From assembly GCA_973895155.1 (NCBI GenBank), contig OZ316896.1:5456001-5520000 (forward strand): a stretch of 64,000 nt of DNA. Direction: 5' to 3'. Numbering within the stretch: position 1 is the stretch's first letter; each line of letters begins with the position of its first letter. Below are positions 11,202 to 23,185 of this stretch, piece after piece. A program made the translations under genes and the position numbers. The stretch comes from Marsupella aquatica. Taxonomy: Eukaryota > Marchantiophyta. Below the pieces are notes generated by a model that was not told the DNA's origin, ran no database searches, and saw nothing but the letters and a program-made list of their open reading frames with translations.

Positions 11202-13381
11202 GTGACAGAGTTATGATTGAGGTTTGCAAGGAGAATGGATTACAAGAGGTTGTCATCCAAGGGTTTATGGCGGATAATGCACAAGCTGGATGGAATGTTG
11301 TGCGTAATGTTTTTTTTGGTGGACACCCAAATGCGGAGAGGGAGCGCTCTGATCCATTTCACTTTTATCAATCTTTCCATCGACATTCCAAGGAAGGAGT
11401 ACTCAAAGAATGTCAATCAAAACATCGGAGACTTTGGGAGAAACTAAGAAATGCTCCAACGTTTGTGGTAGCATATCGCGTGTCCCGAGAGATTGTGGTT
11501 TGGTAGCAATCAGGAAACTGTGTCCCTGGAAAGCTCATGATGCTACAAAGCTGGATATCCTGGTGGGTTGTTTGATGGCGCCAGTGGGGCAATTTTATTC
11601 GAGTGGTATGACATCCATCTCCTCTCTTGTCTTTCATTTTCATCAACTTTATATTAGCGCCAGGTGCTGGTATGATTTGCTCGTATCTTACACGTAAAAA
11701 CCAGGAATACAATACATTGAGTCCAACATGTCCATAAAGTTCCAGAATCATAATTGCAATTGTATTTCACGTATGTTATACATACTTGTCGGTGCCAGCG
11801 CCAAGCGCTGGTAATACAATGCTAGTACTGATTATTGCATTCGGACTATGGCAAAGCAAAAGCGCAGAAGAAGGTGCCTTGATTCCCAACTGTACAGGGT
11901 CAGAATCAAGGCATGTGTCGATGAAAGCGTGGGCTACAAAGAAACAAGTTGGTCTTTTTTAAGCATGCAAAGTTGACCGAAATTGAGCCCTGTCTCAAGT
12001 TGCGGGATACAATGCATATCGGAAGGGTTGAACAGAGGAAAGGGGCCAACTATATGGGAATTGGCATTCCGTTCCGCCAATCAAGCAGGTTTGCCAAGGT
12101 TATTTGAAGATGCAACCAACATACTTTGATTTGGAAAGAAGTACTCCCCTTAACGGAGATATCGTGACCAAGTCAATGAAGAGAAAGGGACATGCAACTA
12201 GGACTGTCTCTCCACAAGACTCCCATCGGCATGACACCGTTCTCATAACCACACCAAATACTCGTGGTTTGAAAAGGAAAACCTAAACAGAACTGACTTT
12301 GCCTCCATTCCCTCTAATTCTAATGATCCTGTGACAAGAGTGGTGAATCTCTCTGGCATGGACACATCAGATGGTGATACTGATTCACTGGACAATACCC
12401 CTCAAACAACCCGTACAACAAGATCCACAAAACCTCCACTCAGCCCCAGCCTCACTTCAGAATCCACTTCCACGCACGATTGTGCTAGAGAAGGATGTCC
12501 CTCTTGGGCAGTGGCAGTTGCGACGGATGTCCAAGTATGGAGCAGGTCCCCAGTGTAATGGGACACTCAATGGGAGTTCTGATCACGATGAGTGTCGACA
12601 TCGTATCAAGAAGGTTGGCTTCCATTCGTCTGACGGTGTTGTTGGAATTGTTGTGAAGGGCCATCATCTCTTCAAGGGCGAACCCATCTCCGAAATGATT
12701 TGGTTCTGCCCAAACCAAACCTGTTATAAGAGTTGTTTGCGTCGTGGTGTTCATCAGCTTCCTCCTTTTCCTGAAATTTTGCCTGTTCTGAAGGGTACGA
12801 GCGTATCTCCTTCTGAAATCACGTTCCTCGAAGAGCAAGGACTTGTCTTAGCCCAAACAACAGGATCGAGTCAATCTGCGCCATCTTTGTTTGAGCTCAG
12901 GATAAATGTGAACGTGTTCCCAGAAACAATAAGGTTTTTGGAGCCAAATGTCCGGCTGGGTAGTCGGAATGGGAGGAACTCAAGACCTCGATCTAATCTC
13001 ACTCACTGTGGGTCACACTAAGCGAATGGAGTCTGCACGACAAGAAGAGATGAGTTTGGATGGGGAATGGAATGTTTCGACTGGAAATGCTTTTGGAAAG
13101 GAATTTCAAATTTGAACCCATGAGAACCTTCGATCCCCAAGCACGTACTTTGTGCAATTTTGTATCTTCCCTGCTTGCTCTTGTGAGGACTTCTTCCAAC
13201 GACATTTGCGTGGCAAGTCGTACATGCCTTGTAAACATCTATACTGGGTGTACATAAATGTTTTCAAACTTGAGGTTGAGGAGTCGACTCTTTGTAGCCA
13301 ACCAATTTTGACTGTGGGCGAAGTCAGGCTTGTCTTGGAGAGGCAGAACTTGAATGGCTTATAATAGAGGCCGAAACTTCC

Positions 13382-14030
13382 GTATAGGTCGTTCAATATA
13401 ATGGATAGTCACTATTTTGTCTTTACCCAACGGATATTTTACTTGTTTTATTCAAAATTGTTTGGTTAGCGCGGGGCGCTGCTTCCAGAAATCTTACTTT
13501 TCTTGCTTTATTATGTACGCGTGTAGTGTAAGCATTACAACATGTTTTATTTAAAATGTGTAAGTTGATATCATTATGTTTTATCTTTAAAGCCGCGTTT
13601 ATTCAATTATTCTGAAAAATATAGTTATCGCTAGGAGGTGTTTTGTCATTTGTTTGTCACGATACACGGTCCATTTAAGTGAACTCATTTTGATTGAGTT
13701 TATTTGGACACTACTCTTCACTTGTTCTATGGTGGGTCCCACCCTAAGGTTCACTTTTTAGCTTGGACGAATAGTGATATTTGAATGAATGTTTCATTGA
13801 GTATAGTCCCAATACCGTGTTCAGTTATCTTCTACAACAAAATGTTGTTGCAAGGGAGGATTGCTAGTACTCTTCATCCATCGGATGGCACAAAATAATT
13901 GTTTGTTTTAAACCTAATTCACTAAAGCAAAATTCTGTGATTAGCGTAGTTTTTCATTCGAACCAAAGGGCTATGGTTGATGCAAAACTGGTAACAGGGA
14001 ATCGCTTACTAGTAACAGGTAAAATTTGAC
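13382..14030. other. MULE 3' non-coding region
   Basis: AT-rich sequence between the SWIM block and the right TIR. It contains one palindrome copy at 13,465-13,481. I see no ORF or structured RNA. Confidence 0.5.
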
Positions 14031-14037
14031 TGTTAAC

Positions 14038-14092
14038 AGCAAAATATCTCCTGGTAACAGGTTTTCTGTTTTCTGTCATGGCTATCATACCC
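14038..14092 (-). repeat. MULE right terminal inverted repeat
   Basis: Its reverse complement begins GGGTATGATAGCCATGACAG, followed by AAACAG units and CCTGTTACCAGG. This matches the start of the 397-bp MITE at 26,617 (GGTATAGCGACGGAGACAGG) better than it matches its own left partner. Confidence 0.65.
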
Positions 14093-14570
14093 TTTGTCCT
14101 TGTCTCTATTCTTATTCCATGATTTGCCAGGGGTCATAGTCAAAGCGGTTCCTGAGGAACTAGATGGCATAGAGGACGAGACCATTTTTTGTTGTATGTC
14201 ATTAGTCAGCAAAACGCTTATAACCTCATTATAGGTGATAGTTGACTTATCACGATGAAGTAACACTCTTGATAGAGACTAATAGGATGCAGTCAAAGAA
14301 CTCAAAAGATAAAGTGTTTTTCTCTCATCAGTTAATTTCTCTCCAAGATTCAATAAAGTTGCAACGAGATCATTGAATGGATCAATGTGATCTTGAATCT
14401 TGGTGATTTTATCCTTCATCTTGAAACTCATTAGTTTCAAGGATGTATAGAGCCAATTAAAAAGCTACATGTGATGGTATGTTTGTTGCAACGTCGTGAA
14501 CAAAGAGGTGCATGATGAATGGTCATCAAGTTGCTTGATGATATGAGGCTGGAGATACTTAGAGTTAATG
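14093..14570 (-). pseudogene. Ty1/copia gag, N-terminal part (UBN2-like)
   Basis: On the minus strand this reads LYTSLKLMSFKMKDKITKI, then an H-x-F-x-x-L...DE...LL-x-SL pattern typical of UBN2-type copia Gag, then SITY-like TITYNEVISVLL. It ends in a basic NKNRDKDK segment that continues in frame at 216 across the MULE. A TAG near 14,280 interrupts it. The 5' part and LTR are missing, presumably lost where LINE-A begins near 14,600. Confidence 0.75.
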
Positions 14571-14589
14571 ATACTCATACCTTGGGAAT

Positions 14590-15046
14590 TGAGAGAACTA
14601 AGAGGGAGGAGCGAGCGGAGCGCTTTTGGTGGTTTGGCTATGGCCGCTGACCTTCGGTGGACTCGCTATTGCGCCCTGTCTTCCTTGGCGTTAGACGGAT
14701 CGTGAAAAAGATTCAGGTATGGCTGCCCTTGCTGTAACGCGAGCAGGACCTTGACAGGATTTGGGCTGGCAAAACATGATCTGAGCGGAAACAGAAGACT
14801 GAGCAGGGAAAAACTGGGAAGCAACGCGCTTAGATCCGGGATACTCTTGGAGAAAGTGGTGCGTGAACTGCTGCCTCGAGTGGTAGTTTTAGCTTCGAGC
14901 ATTGGAAAACCAATCACTCTGTGAAGCAAAGGCTGCTTTATCTTCTGCTTTTGCTTTGCACGGTGGGACCATTCCGGCTGGGGCTTTTGCAAGCGCTCTG
15001 AGTGTGTTTAGATTGACGCTGATAGCTTGAGATACGATCTGACTAG
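14590..15046 (+). mobile_element. LINE-A 5' region
   Basis: This sequence leads into LINE-A ORF1 and resembles in composition the 5' end of LINE-B (GAGCGAGCGGAGCG here, GAGCGGAGTGAGC there). No target duplication could be found, because the 3' end of LINE-A is missing. A minus-strand ORF at 14,666-14,992 has no recognisable feature. Confidence 0.45.
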
Positions 15047-15420
15047 ATGGAACATTTCAGGAGTTTGGGGATGCGGACACGAACCAGCTATGGTCGGGGT
15101 TCGGGGCGTGGGTCTACTTTGTATTTAGAGGTCGGCTCTTTTCACGGGAGTCGGACGATGGAGGCTGCAGGAAAAGGACGGGCTACATCAACTCTGAATG
15201 CAAACACCATTACAGTAGTGGATAGGGGCAGACGTATAGGTGAAACAGCAGATAACACAAGATTCTCTTTACAAGATGCTAGGGGCGGACTGAAGGCTGC
15301 TCCTTTTGATCTGTATGGCCACCCGGAAGGAAGAAATCTAACCACAGAAAAAGAAAAAGGAAACCGGCCTAGCAGCAGAAAATTCATTCCGCGCTCTGGA
15401 CCTTCATGGGCGGATCAGAT
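15047..15420 (+). pseudogene. LINE-A ORF1, N-terminal part
   Basis: This ORF encodes a Gly/Arg-rich N-terminus like that of LINE-B ORF1 (52,141 on the minus strand). It is cut after PSWADQ by the CACTA element and resumes in the same frame at 33,956 once the element and one GAT are removed. ORF1 proteins of plant LINEs bind element RNA. Confidence 0.65.
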
Positions 15421-15470
15421 CACTAGTAGAAACCGGGGCAATTTAGACCAAACCTTATAGGACTAAGGCC
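15421..15470 (+). repeat. CACTA left TIR
   Basis: CACTAGTAGAAACCGGGG followed by ATTTAGACC; the right end matches as an inverted repeat with few differences over about 30 bp. Confidence 0.9.
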
Positions 15471-17230
15471 ACTAAGTCCTTTTTTACAACTTCAAATGAC
15501 TCGGAACCATTGCACCGGTTCACATGAACACTACAAAAGACTCTGAGTGCTTTTTGGTTTAGGATAAGACTATGAAAAGTTTCCACGTACCCTACTTTGC
15601 GAAAGGGTGAACACTCTCGCACATGAGTGTTGTAGGGTTTAGTTGTGGGCTTCAATTTGATAATGGGCATATGGGGGGTTTACGTTTGCTATATTGAACA
15701 CGTACAAACTCACTACATGTCTAAATGCCCTAATGTCTCATATACTCCATAGTGGGTTTAGGGGGGGTTTACGTCTCAAGGGTGGGCCGGTTATATGTGA
15801 AGGGTGTGGGTGGTCACCACTAAAGGGGGTTTAGTGGGGTTTATATGTCAAGGGTGGGCCGGTTAGGTCTCAAGGGGGTGGGGGTCACCAACATCCCGTT
15901 CTATTCAAGTTTGCCAAGCCAAGAACCGGGTGCACGCATACCCAAGATTTTTGGGCTAGCATGATTTTCAATTCACAGTCGGCTCTACTTCACCAACATC
16001 CCGCTTTATTGAACTTTTCCAAGCCAAGAAAAATCAGTAACATACCCAAGATGGCCATGCAGTAACACTTTGTAGTGGTGTCTCACTTTGGGTGACACTC
16101 AACGGCTCACTCAAACGGTAAGGCTAAGTGGCTCCCCTTAATGACTTAAGTCCCCTAATCTGGTAAAGAGGCACTAAACTGGTCTTTGGGAGTGACTTTG
16201 GAGTGTTCGGGCCATCGTCATTGGACGCAAAACGTGAGGGGTCCAAGGTTTGGGGTTTTACGTTGGATTTAGGTTTTGGCTGTAGCCCGGCTAAGAAGGT
16301 TGTGGCTGCTGCAACCTTCGATCAAAGCTAGTTGTGAGGGCTTCATTCTTTGGGGATTTTTGAGAGAAGGGCCTCTCATTGTTGCACGTTTCTCCTGACC
16401 CGCTGCACTGCCGATGTGTTGTGGCTGCACCCAGAGCAACTTGGTGTTGCCATTTGTTTCAAGAAGGTCGTGCTACCATCACGAGCTGCTGAGGAGAGGG
16501 CCAGTTGCTTGCAAAAGGATTTGTAGATTGTGTCGGAGGTCTAGATTTCTCCATTTCTACCAAGAAACGATGTGCAACAAGGCAATGTGGAGCGCAACGG
16601 CAATGTCCAGGGTAGTCCTGAGTGCTTAGGTCATTCCATTCCTTATGAGAAATGTTGTGCGGCAGGGCAATGTGCAACGCAATGGCAACATTGTTGAGGG
16701 CACTCCTGAGTGCTTAGGTTTTTAGTGAGTTGCAGTTTGGGAGGAGCTGTGATCTGGGGACTGAGGTGCTGAGGGTTTAGCTGAGGGGAGGAGCTGTGAT
16801 TTGGGAAAGTGTTGCGGTGCCGAGGTCTATCGTAAGGTGAGGTGATTGCTGTGGAAGTTTAACTATAGTGGGTCCTTAAGGTCGCGGAGGCATTCAAAGG
16901 AGGCGTGAGCAGGGCGGCAATCATTTGCTGCTGCAGAAGGTGGACATTGGAGTTGTGAAGGCGATGTGGAAGGCAACCATTGCGGAAGGTGGACTGCAGT
17001 GGGTCCTTAAGCTTGCGGAGGCATTGAAAGGAGGCTGAGCAGGGAGGCAATCGTTGCTGCTGCGGAAGGTGGACATTGGAGTTGTGAAGGAGGTCATGGA
17101 GCTTAAAGAGCAGTTGCAGAATTGGGAGCCGGTTGTTTGTTAGGAGGAAGCAGTTGATAGTGCTGCCATTGGTTATCAGTGTCATCAGCCAAAGGTTAGT
17201 CCCGGCCATGCAGCTGAAAGTGCGCTTCTT
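15471..17230. other. CACTA left subterminal region, no gene; tandem duplications
   Basis: GGGTTTA-rich and GTGGGCCGGTT-containing repeats fill 15,670-15,880. CACCAACATCCCG occurs at about 15,886 and 15,990. A roughly 128-bp tandem duplication spans 16,869-17,110, with TGGGTCCTTAAG near its unit starts. A related GCAATGT/AACGCAATGGCAA repeat lies at about 16,570-16,720. Such arrays are typical of CACTA subterminal zones. No protein domain is visible. Confidence 0.55.
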
Positions 17231-17274
17231 TCATCCCTTTTCCAGCAACTTTAGTTCCACATTGTTTTGTTGGG

Positions 17275-20200
17275 TTGTTTGTTGAATACTTTCATTGCCT
17301 CTACAGGCTGAAGGTTACTATAGGCCTTGGCTTGCGCACCCACTCCTTACACTCATGCACAAAAACCAAACAACAAGTAGCAGAGCTCAAGCAGATCCGC
17401 TCCGCTCTGTTCTCAGCTGGCTGCGTAGTAGCCACATCTCCTCTGGTCCATCCTATTTGAGCAATGTCATACCTCCGTAGCATACAGCTTGCCCGATTGA
17501 ATGGTAGATTAGGTTCAGCACATTCTCCCTATGGCTGAAGAGTTATGGAAAACCCCAACACAATGAAATTCATTAAGATTTGTCTTGGCAGTCGAAGCTG
17601 CTGAAATTGCCAATTTTGATTGGATTCGGTAGGAATTCAGAATTTGTTGAGTTTGTTTGTTGTTGGATATGAGTTATTCAAGACTCCATGATTTGAGAGA
17701 AGCCATTCAGCATCCCCTGTAGATCCTGGTACCATTTGACATTGTGAGGGCTTGAAAGCCTCAAGAGACCGGGCCATCGCTGTATGCAGATTTTTGTTGT
17801 TGTATTCATGTACAGGATATTATTGTTCTATCTAGGCTGTGCCAAGCCAACAAACTGTTGACAACCAACATGGAATAACAACTATCCAGTGCAATGTCAG
17901 AGGACACTGTATGTCAAATACAGGAATGACATGGTTCTGTTTTCAATTCCCTGCTTGGATGAGGCATGGTGTTGCTTGTAATCATGTATTTCTTCACACT
18001 AGAAAAGCAGTCTGTCATATGAGGTTGTCGGGATTGTCTTCCGGTCAGTCATCTTACGGACACCTAGCAACGTCAAATGAAGGGCTCAAGCGGGCCATGT
18101 TGTCATTTTGAAATTTGTCTTTCCTTTTGCCATGCTACCCAATCATTCTGTTAGTCCATGAGTCATGGTTTCCCGTTGCCAAGAGACGCGTTTAGCTCTG
18201 TCTCTCAATCCCTCTCCCTCTTTCCCCTCTGACTGCCCAAGTTTTGCACCAATTCTTCAGTGTATTAGGGAAGAACAATCAAGTGTCTATCTTTTCTGCT
18301 TTTGGCCATGCTCCTTCACTTCTTGCTGCAAGCTCAATGTGCTTCAGCTATGGCAATATTCACTTACCCTGTCCCAACGCCACTGCCGTGAGCTGCGGGA
18401 CAGCCAACAGAAGCTGTGTACAGATTGCATGTAAGTCAGGGTATTTTATGGATTGCGGAACAACTGTCCAAGTATGCTGCAATGGTCGGTCTTGCACAGC
18501 TCAATGAGTCAATTTCATTTTCCCTGTGCACTTCTATTTCTCAGAGAATTCCCTGGTCATGCTTATTTCCCCCAAAGTTAGAAAACAAAGAAGAAGAGCT
18601 GACTAATTGTAATTCCAATCCATATCCTGATCGGTCAAGGATTGTGAACTACATTGGCCTTGTCATCGGCCGAGGTCACCAAATTTTGCTTGGTTTCATT
18701 CCTGTGGAGCACTGCTGTGATGGATGAATAGTGTTGTCTTGCCTTGAAGTGGGACATTGGATGAATCCCTCATGCCTTGTCTGTTTTCAAAAGCTATGGG
18801 CGGTTGACATCTTTTAGCATTCTTTGTGGTGGTGCCTTTGTTGCAGAGCTCCTGCTCCAACTGCCCCTTTTTCCAGGTAAGTTGTGCAACCTTGATTCCA
18901 GTATAGATTGAAGTATTCTTGTCTTAATTGTGTCTATGTACATAGTGTCCTTCATTGCAACTGTCGCTTTGACCTGCTGAGTTTCAGCAAAGTGAATAAG
19001 GCATTCTACCATAAGGCATTCTGCCATCATTCCAATCGACTTAAACAAAAATTGAGCTTCAATATGAACTGAGAGCATTTATCCCCTCCCTAGACTGATC
19101 AAAGTTTCCTAGCGAAAGTTTATATGTTTTAACTGTCCAATTGTAGGTTTAACCGTGAAAGTTCAGGCCGCTACACCAAGTGCTGGTTGGTGGCCTAAGT
19201 GCAGGGTGGTAGGCGGAGTACGTTGCCCAGCCCTTTTACTTTTGCATTGTTTGCCTATGGTGTTGGCATTTTTCTCACACTCATTCTCATCCTGCTATAA
19301 TTGGCAATTCAACTATCCTCTAGAATTCAGTCAGAAGATGAAGTATTAGTAAGACTACATTTTCCCTTTGCTCACAATTGAATTTCATAATCCTACTTGT
19401 CGTAGCATTCTGCAAACGATCACGGTTTGCTTATGGCCATTATTTGCAATTTTCTGCTACTAAGATGTCTTCTTTTGAGCAGCATACACCGGAAGTAAGC
19501 AATAGTGGAGGTTTAACTGCACATCAACACATCCAGTGAACTACCTCTCTGTTACGAACTGCAGGGTGAGACTTTCACTCTTTCTGGATATTGTAGTTTG
19601 TAAGCAAGTTGATTAGGACTGTTTCATGCTATGTTTATACTGTGACCTCTAACTGGAACCAGGGGAATGACACAGTGAGTGGGAACTGATAATTTAAGGT
19701 TGGTTGCTGTTGGTGAGGCAAGTACAACTCCTGCTCACCTTGCTGATCGAAGGTGCTTATCAGAGGACGTGAAAAGAGGACATCTCCACAAAAGCAGCAC
19801 TTATGGTGAGGACCCGCAACGCTAAATATGTGCGGCTTGCACGCAAGGCAGAGATGTTGCACCTTGAGTATGTCAGACTTGGGATCCTTCCAGCCCAGTC
19901 TGCATGGTACTTTGAGTACCCTGTTGTTTCCAGGAACAACTACAGCTGGCCTCTACCTGCTTCAGTACCCTTCCCGACATCCTTGGTATTTGTGTCTCTT
20001 GTACATGACCCACCACAAATTAGGTGCCAAGGGTGTGTGCACAGTTGCCAATATGACTGTCCTGCCTGTAGGGCTTCTGGCCCAGAGTTGGATGACCGTT
20101 CTCTTGGATGTTGGTTTTTGCATAGAGCACAATGTATCATCTGGAACCATTTGCCATCCTGCAGTGTGTCTGGCGATGTCACTTGTCCTGCCCTCCCAGA

Positions 20201-20300
20201 CCCCAACACCGGTGCCTTTGGTGTCTACACATGTTTGGATCACACGCTCTAGAGGACCACTTGTCTCACCGCATGCACAGACCAGAGACCATTGACCTAT
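17275..20300 (+). other. Exon-like fragments of unknown cargo
   Basis: Short plus-strand ORFs at 17,839-18,111, 18,244-18,507 (Cys-rich, with CVQIACKSGYFMDCG) and 19,803-20,295 read partly like protein and have splice-like borders, but I cannot join or identify them. They could be 5' exons of the EDM2-like gene or a separate captured gene. Confidence 0.3.
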
Positions 20301-20920
20301 AACTTAACACTCTGACTTGAACAGAGAGGATATTTACTTAAAATTTTGAATTATGAGCAATTTTGGGTCCAGGGTTTAGGGTCAACAGTACATAACTTAT
20401 CCTATTATGGCTGCACTAAGTACAATATCCTAATTTAAGAGGCTAGCAAGCTCACTTAAAAGTCTCCTTTCAAAGACTGGAATTAATGGGCCATGTGATA
20501 ACCTGGAAAAAGTGATTTATGCCTAACTTATTTGTCTCATTCACTATCATAGCCTATTTAGGATGTATAAATTACAACCCTGATCACACTGCTTGATACC
20601 AATCCTATTTGAAAAATGCCTGTTTTACATGTCACGACTATTGTATGTGATTCAAATGCATTAAATCTTTGTTGCAGATCTCCTTTGGTGAATCATAGCC
20701 ACAAAATTGAGGTGTAGGTGGAGCTATTGTACTAGGGGATCAGTTTTCAGAGTGGGCTCAACAAACCAAAAAGTATGTATACTCTGCATCTATGTGTGAT
20801 CATTTCATTGCAGTAGCAATTGCCACTCTAGTCTATATGCTATATTGTACTTTTTGTACACTGCTAAATTGTATTGTCTGTGCACTCTGCTAAATTGTAC
20901 TATCTGTCTCATGGGTAGGC

Positions 20921-21601
20921 ATGGCACGCCCTAAAATCCGAGCCAAGAAGTGGGGGACAGAGGTGAGCAACATAGGTGTAGTTGGGCCTGATGGTAGTAA
21001 CTTCTCCGCACGTCAGATTTTCCAGAAGGCAGCTCATTGTTGTGCCATTTGTGACGATGGTGGGGGCTTAGCCATATATGAGGGCCCTTGCATGAGGCAT
21101 TTCCACCTCAACCCGGAGTCTGACCTTGCTGCAGAAAACAACTGTCCAGGGGTGGGCCTCCCGTCAGCACACCAGGGAGGCTAGATGTGCATTGATTGTT
21201 TGGAGATGCAGGCTAAGTGTGCACAATGTGGGAAGTTGGGGTCTTATGAGGGCTCTGTTGATGCTCCACCACTTGTTAGGAAATGCCCTGACAAATATTG
21301 TGTGAGGTTCTTTTGTTTTTCATGTTTGCCCGATCTTGCCACAGCTTGCCCACTTCATAAGTGCAAGGCATGTGGTCAGCACGATGAAGATTTCTGGGTG
21401 GACATAGTCCATTGTGTTAGGTGTCCCACCATGTGGCACTTTCATTGTTTGAAGGATCGTCAAGCAGAAGGCTATGCTTGTGACAGACACATCTATCATC
21501 ACTCTGCACATGGTGTTGATCGATGGATCTTCTATTGTCATCGCCATGCCATAGATCCTACTTTGCACACTCCTATGAGAGATCACATTTCTTGGCTTTG
21601 A
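20921..21601 (+). pseudogene. EDM2-like PHD zinc-finger cassette
   Basis: One frame from ATG at 20,921 to TGA at 21,599, broken only by TAG at 21,182. It opens with CAICDDGGGL...CMRHFH, the signature of the first PHD of EDM2-type proteins. After the stop come CAQCGKLGSY, CLPDLATACPLHKCKACG and CVRCPTMWHFHCL, further Cys4-His-Cys3-type fingers in the EDM2 order. EDM2 in Arabidopsis is a chromatin regulator that binds histone marks and affects transposon silencing and transcript processing. Only the finger block is present, not the whole protein. Location inside a CACTA element suggests gene capture. An upstream exon may end near 20,900. Confidence 0.65.
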
Positions 21602-22198
21602 ACCTGAATAATGTACTTGCATAGTGCACCTGATGTGGATACCTTGGAGATTGCAGACATTCCAATTTTGAGAAGGACCTCTGTAGGAGAGGATGCTTAG
21701 GCAACAAGTACCCTAAGTTCATTACTTGTTCCTGGGTACATGCCTTCAAAAACTCCCCTTAAGCCTTCTAGGAACTTTTTTAACTCTGCAATCATTTTGA
21801 TCACGACTTACATGACACTTCTTAAATTAAATCAGGACTTCTGATTATGTGCATATAAGTTACAAGGCTATTTAAATTGCGAGAATTCCCTTAAAGTGTA
21901 CCAACATTTTGTATTCTCATTGAATGTCTGCCCATTTACAACATCTGTACATGTGGCATCACAAAACAATTGCACTTGTCACCTTCAATATTGTGAAGGC
22001 ACATATTCAAACTATGAGGTGCATCCTTGCAGGTGTCTAGTATGTTTGTCCCAATATTTCTCCCGTTTGGAATCGGAGCAGAGACTCACCAGACGACTAG
22101 ACTAGACCAAGTTATAAATGCAACATTTTAGGGGCCCTCCGATTATCAGGTGAACGCATTATCTTCCGGTCTGTTGTGATTAGGTGGGGTGTGTGTAC

Positions 22199-23045
22199 AT
22201 GGCCTCTAGGAAACGTACAAAGGTTGACCACCCGCATCTGTTGGCTGGAATCAAAGCCATTTTGATTCCTGGCCACTATGGGTTCACCCAAGTGAGTTGG
22301 CCAATCGTACAAAAATGATTATCAGAGTTCCATGGGACTGAAGTCAAGGACATCACTCCACAGACTACACATGTTGTTGCGGGGACATGGCTGGATGTGA
22401 TGAATAAGTGGTCATGGTCCTTCATTGATTCTGCCATTACCAACCAAGGTCTAAAAGTAGTTGAAGTCTCTTGGCTGACCGATTCTATTAAACATAGGTG
22501 TGTACAGAGTACTGAGCAATATGAGTTGTGGGAGAGTGAGGAGGCCACTGTAGAGGCTTTGGCTAAAAAGGAAGCCTATGAAGCAGCGGTAGAGAAACCC
22601 AACTTTGCTTGTCCAATATGGACCTGTTATCAACATAGGACACCATCCTATGACTGCAGATGCTATATTGAATGAGCATGGCAAGGAGAGAAATACCATT
22701 ATGAAGGGGTTCAGTGTGGTATTTGCAGAAGAGGGAATTGGGGAGACTAAGTGAAGACTGTACAAGTCCATAGTTGTTGAGCTAGGTGAGACAGTGGAAG
22801 AGAGTCTAACAGAAACCTCCACTCATGTTGTAGGTCTGTCATACATGAAAATATGCAGAAAATTCTTTAAGACAATAGTGCGTGATTTTGTCATGAACAA
22901 CAATCTTTGGGTGCTTTCCCCTGATTGGCTTCTGGAATCAGCAGCAACAGGGAAGCGACAAAATGCTTGGGACTTTGATATTTTTGAGGCCTGGCCCTCC
23001 AAGCTTCAGCGAAGATGTATATTTACCAATGGTGGGAGAGAGTGA
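22199..23045 (+). pseudogene. Twin BRCT-domain gene
   Basis: The first BRCT runs from ATG at 22,199 to about 22,560: GIKAILIP, then TTHVVAGTWLD and GLKVVEVSWLTDSIKHR, the usual G...TTHVV...K...W-x-x-DS pattern. A TGA at 22,316 interrupts it. The second, in another frame, runs from about 22,700 to 23,045: MKGFSVVFAEEG, THVVGL, NNLWVLSPDWLLES. BRCT pairs bind phosphoproteins in DNA repair and chromatin factors. Next to the PHD block it may be one captured PHD-BRCT gene, or two genes. Confidence 0.65.
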
Positions 23046-23185
23046 GGAGTAGGAGTCCCTCATATTTTTGTATAAATCACAATTTTGTAATAAATGTGAT
23101 CCTTGAACTAACTCATCTTGTCATGGTTGGTCGCAGTTGAAGTGATTGTTGTTTCCTGCTGCGTGGGGTGTGACTGTGAATCTAC

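Larger units (their letters stand above)
7234..13363 (+). pseudogene. MULE transposase (zinc-binding N-terminus, DDE core, SWIM finger), interrupted
   Basis: One reading frame runs from an ATG at 7,234/7,246 to 8,847, broken by TGA at 7,498 and TAG at 7,978. It holds a Cys/His cluster (CHYCDQIPFC at 8,098, then HIGEHNHPG near 8,220) like the WRKY-GCM1/FLYWCH-type fingers of MULE transposases. Next comes a likely DDE core: FDVMQRITTDWF near 8,700, then, after the insertion at 8,848-11,201, GFMADNAQAGWNVVRNVFF at about 11,250. Removing the insert and one GTGAC restores the frame. Exon-like blocks follow near 11,840-12,280 and 12,331-13,021. A SWIM motif (CSCEDFF...PCKH) lies at 13,170-13,240. 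MULE transposases cut at the TIRs and generate 9-bp duplications. Stops and frameshifts make this copy inactive as read. Confidence 0.75.
665..13481. repeat. Dispersed palindrome AGCGCC-N-GGCGCT, about 13 copies
   Basis: Copies and variants of CTAGCGCCAGGCGCTAG lie near 665, 2,055, 3,951, 4,043, 5,472, 6,557, 6,622, 6,765, 6,891, 6,956, 11,654, 11,794 and 13,465. All sit in introns or spacers, none in a recognisable exon. Five fall within 420 bp upstream of the transposase. Two more copies occur in each of the small elements at 26,617 and 42,487. I noticed none outside this element family. Confidence 0.8.
227..14092. mobile_element. 13.87-kb Mutator-like (MULE) DNA transposon
   Basis: The boundaries come from the host. 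TTTGTCCTTG occurs at 217-226 and 14,093-14,102, and removing one copy plus 227-14,092 rejoins a copia gag in frame. The left end starts GGGAATTTACAAACGATAGC; the reverse complement of the right end starts GGGTATGATAGCCATGACAG; both run into AACAG-rich sequence. The 397-bp element at 26,617 and the 339-bp element at 42,487 have related ends and 9-bp duplications, as expected for Mutator. Inside are a plus-strand transposase with zinc-binding N-terminus and SWIM motif, and a minus-strand ParB-methyltransferase-like gene. Both are decayed, so this copy is probably not autonomous now. Confidence 0.85.

Noticed and set aside
15047-15460. 137-codon ORF as a complete gene
   Set aside because: Its last 13 codons are the CACTA terminus; the true continuation is at 33,956.
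18244-18507. Secreted Cys-rich peptide
   Set aside because: Cysteine spacing is irregular, no conserved pattern or clean signal peptide, and neighbouring frames are equally open.
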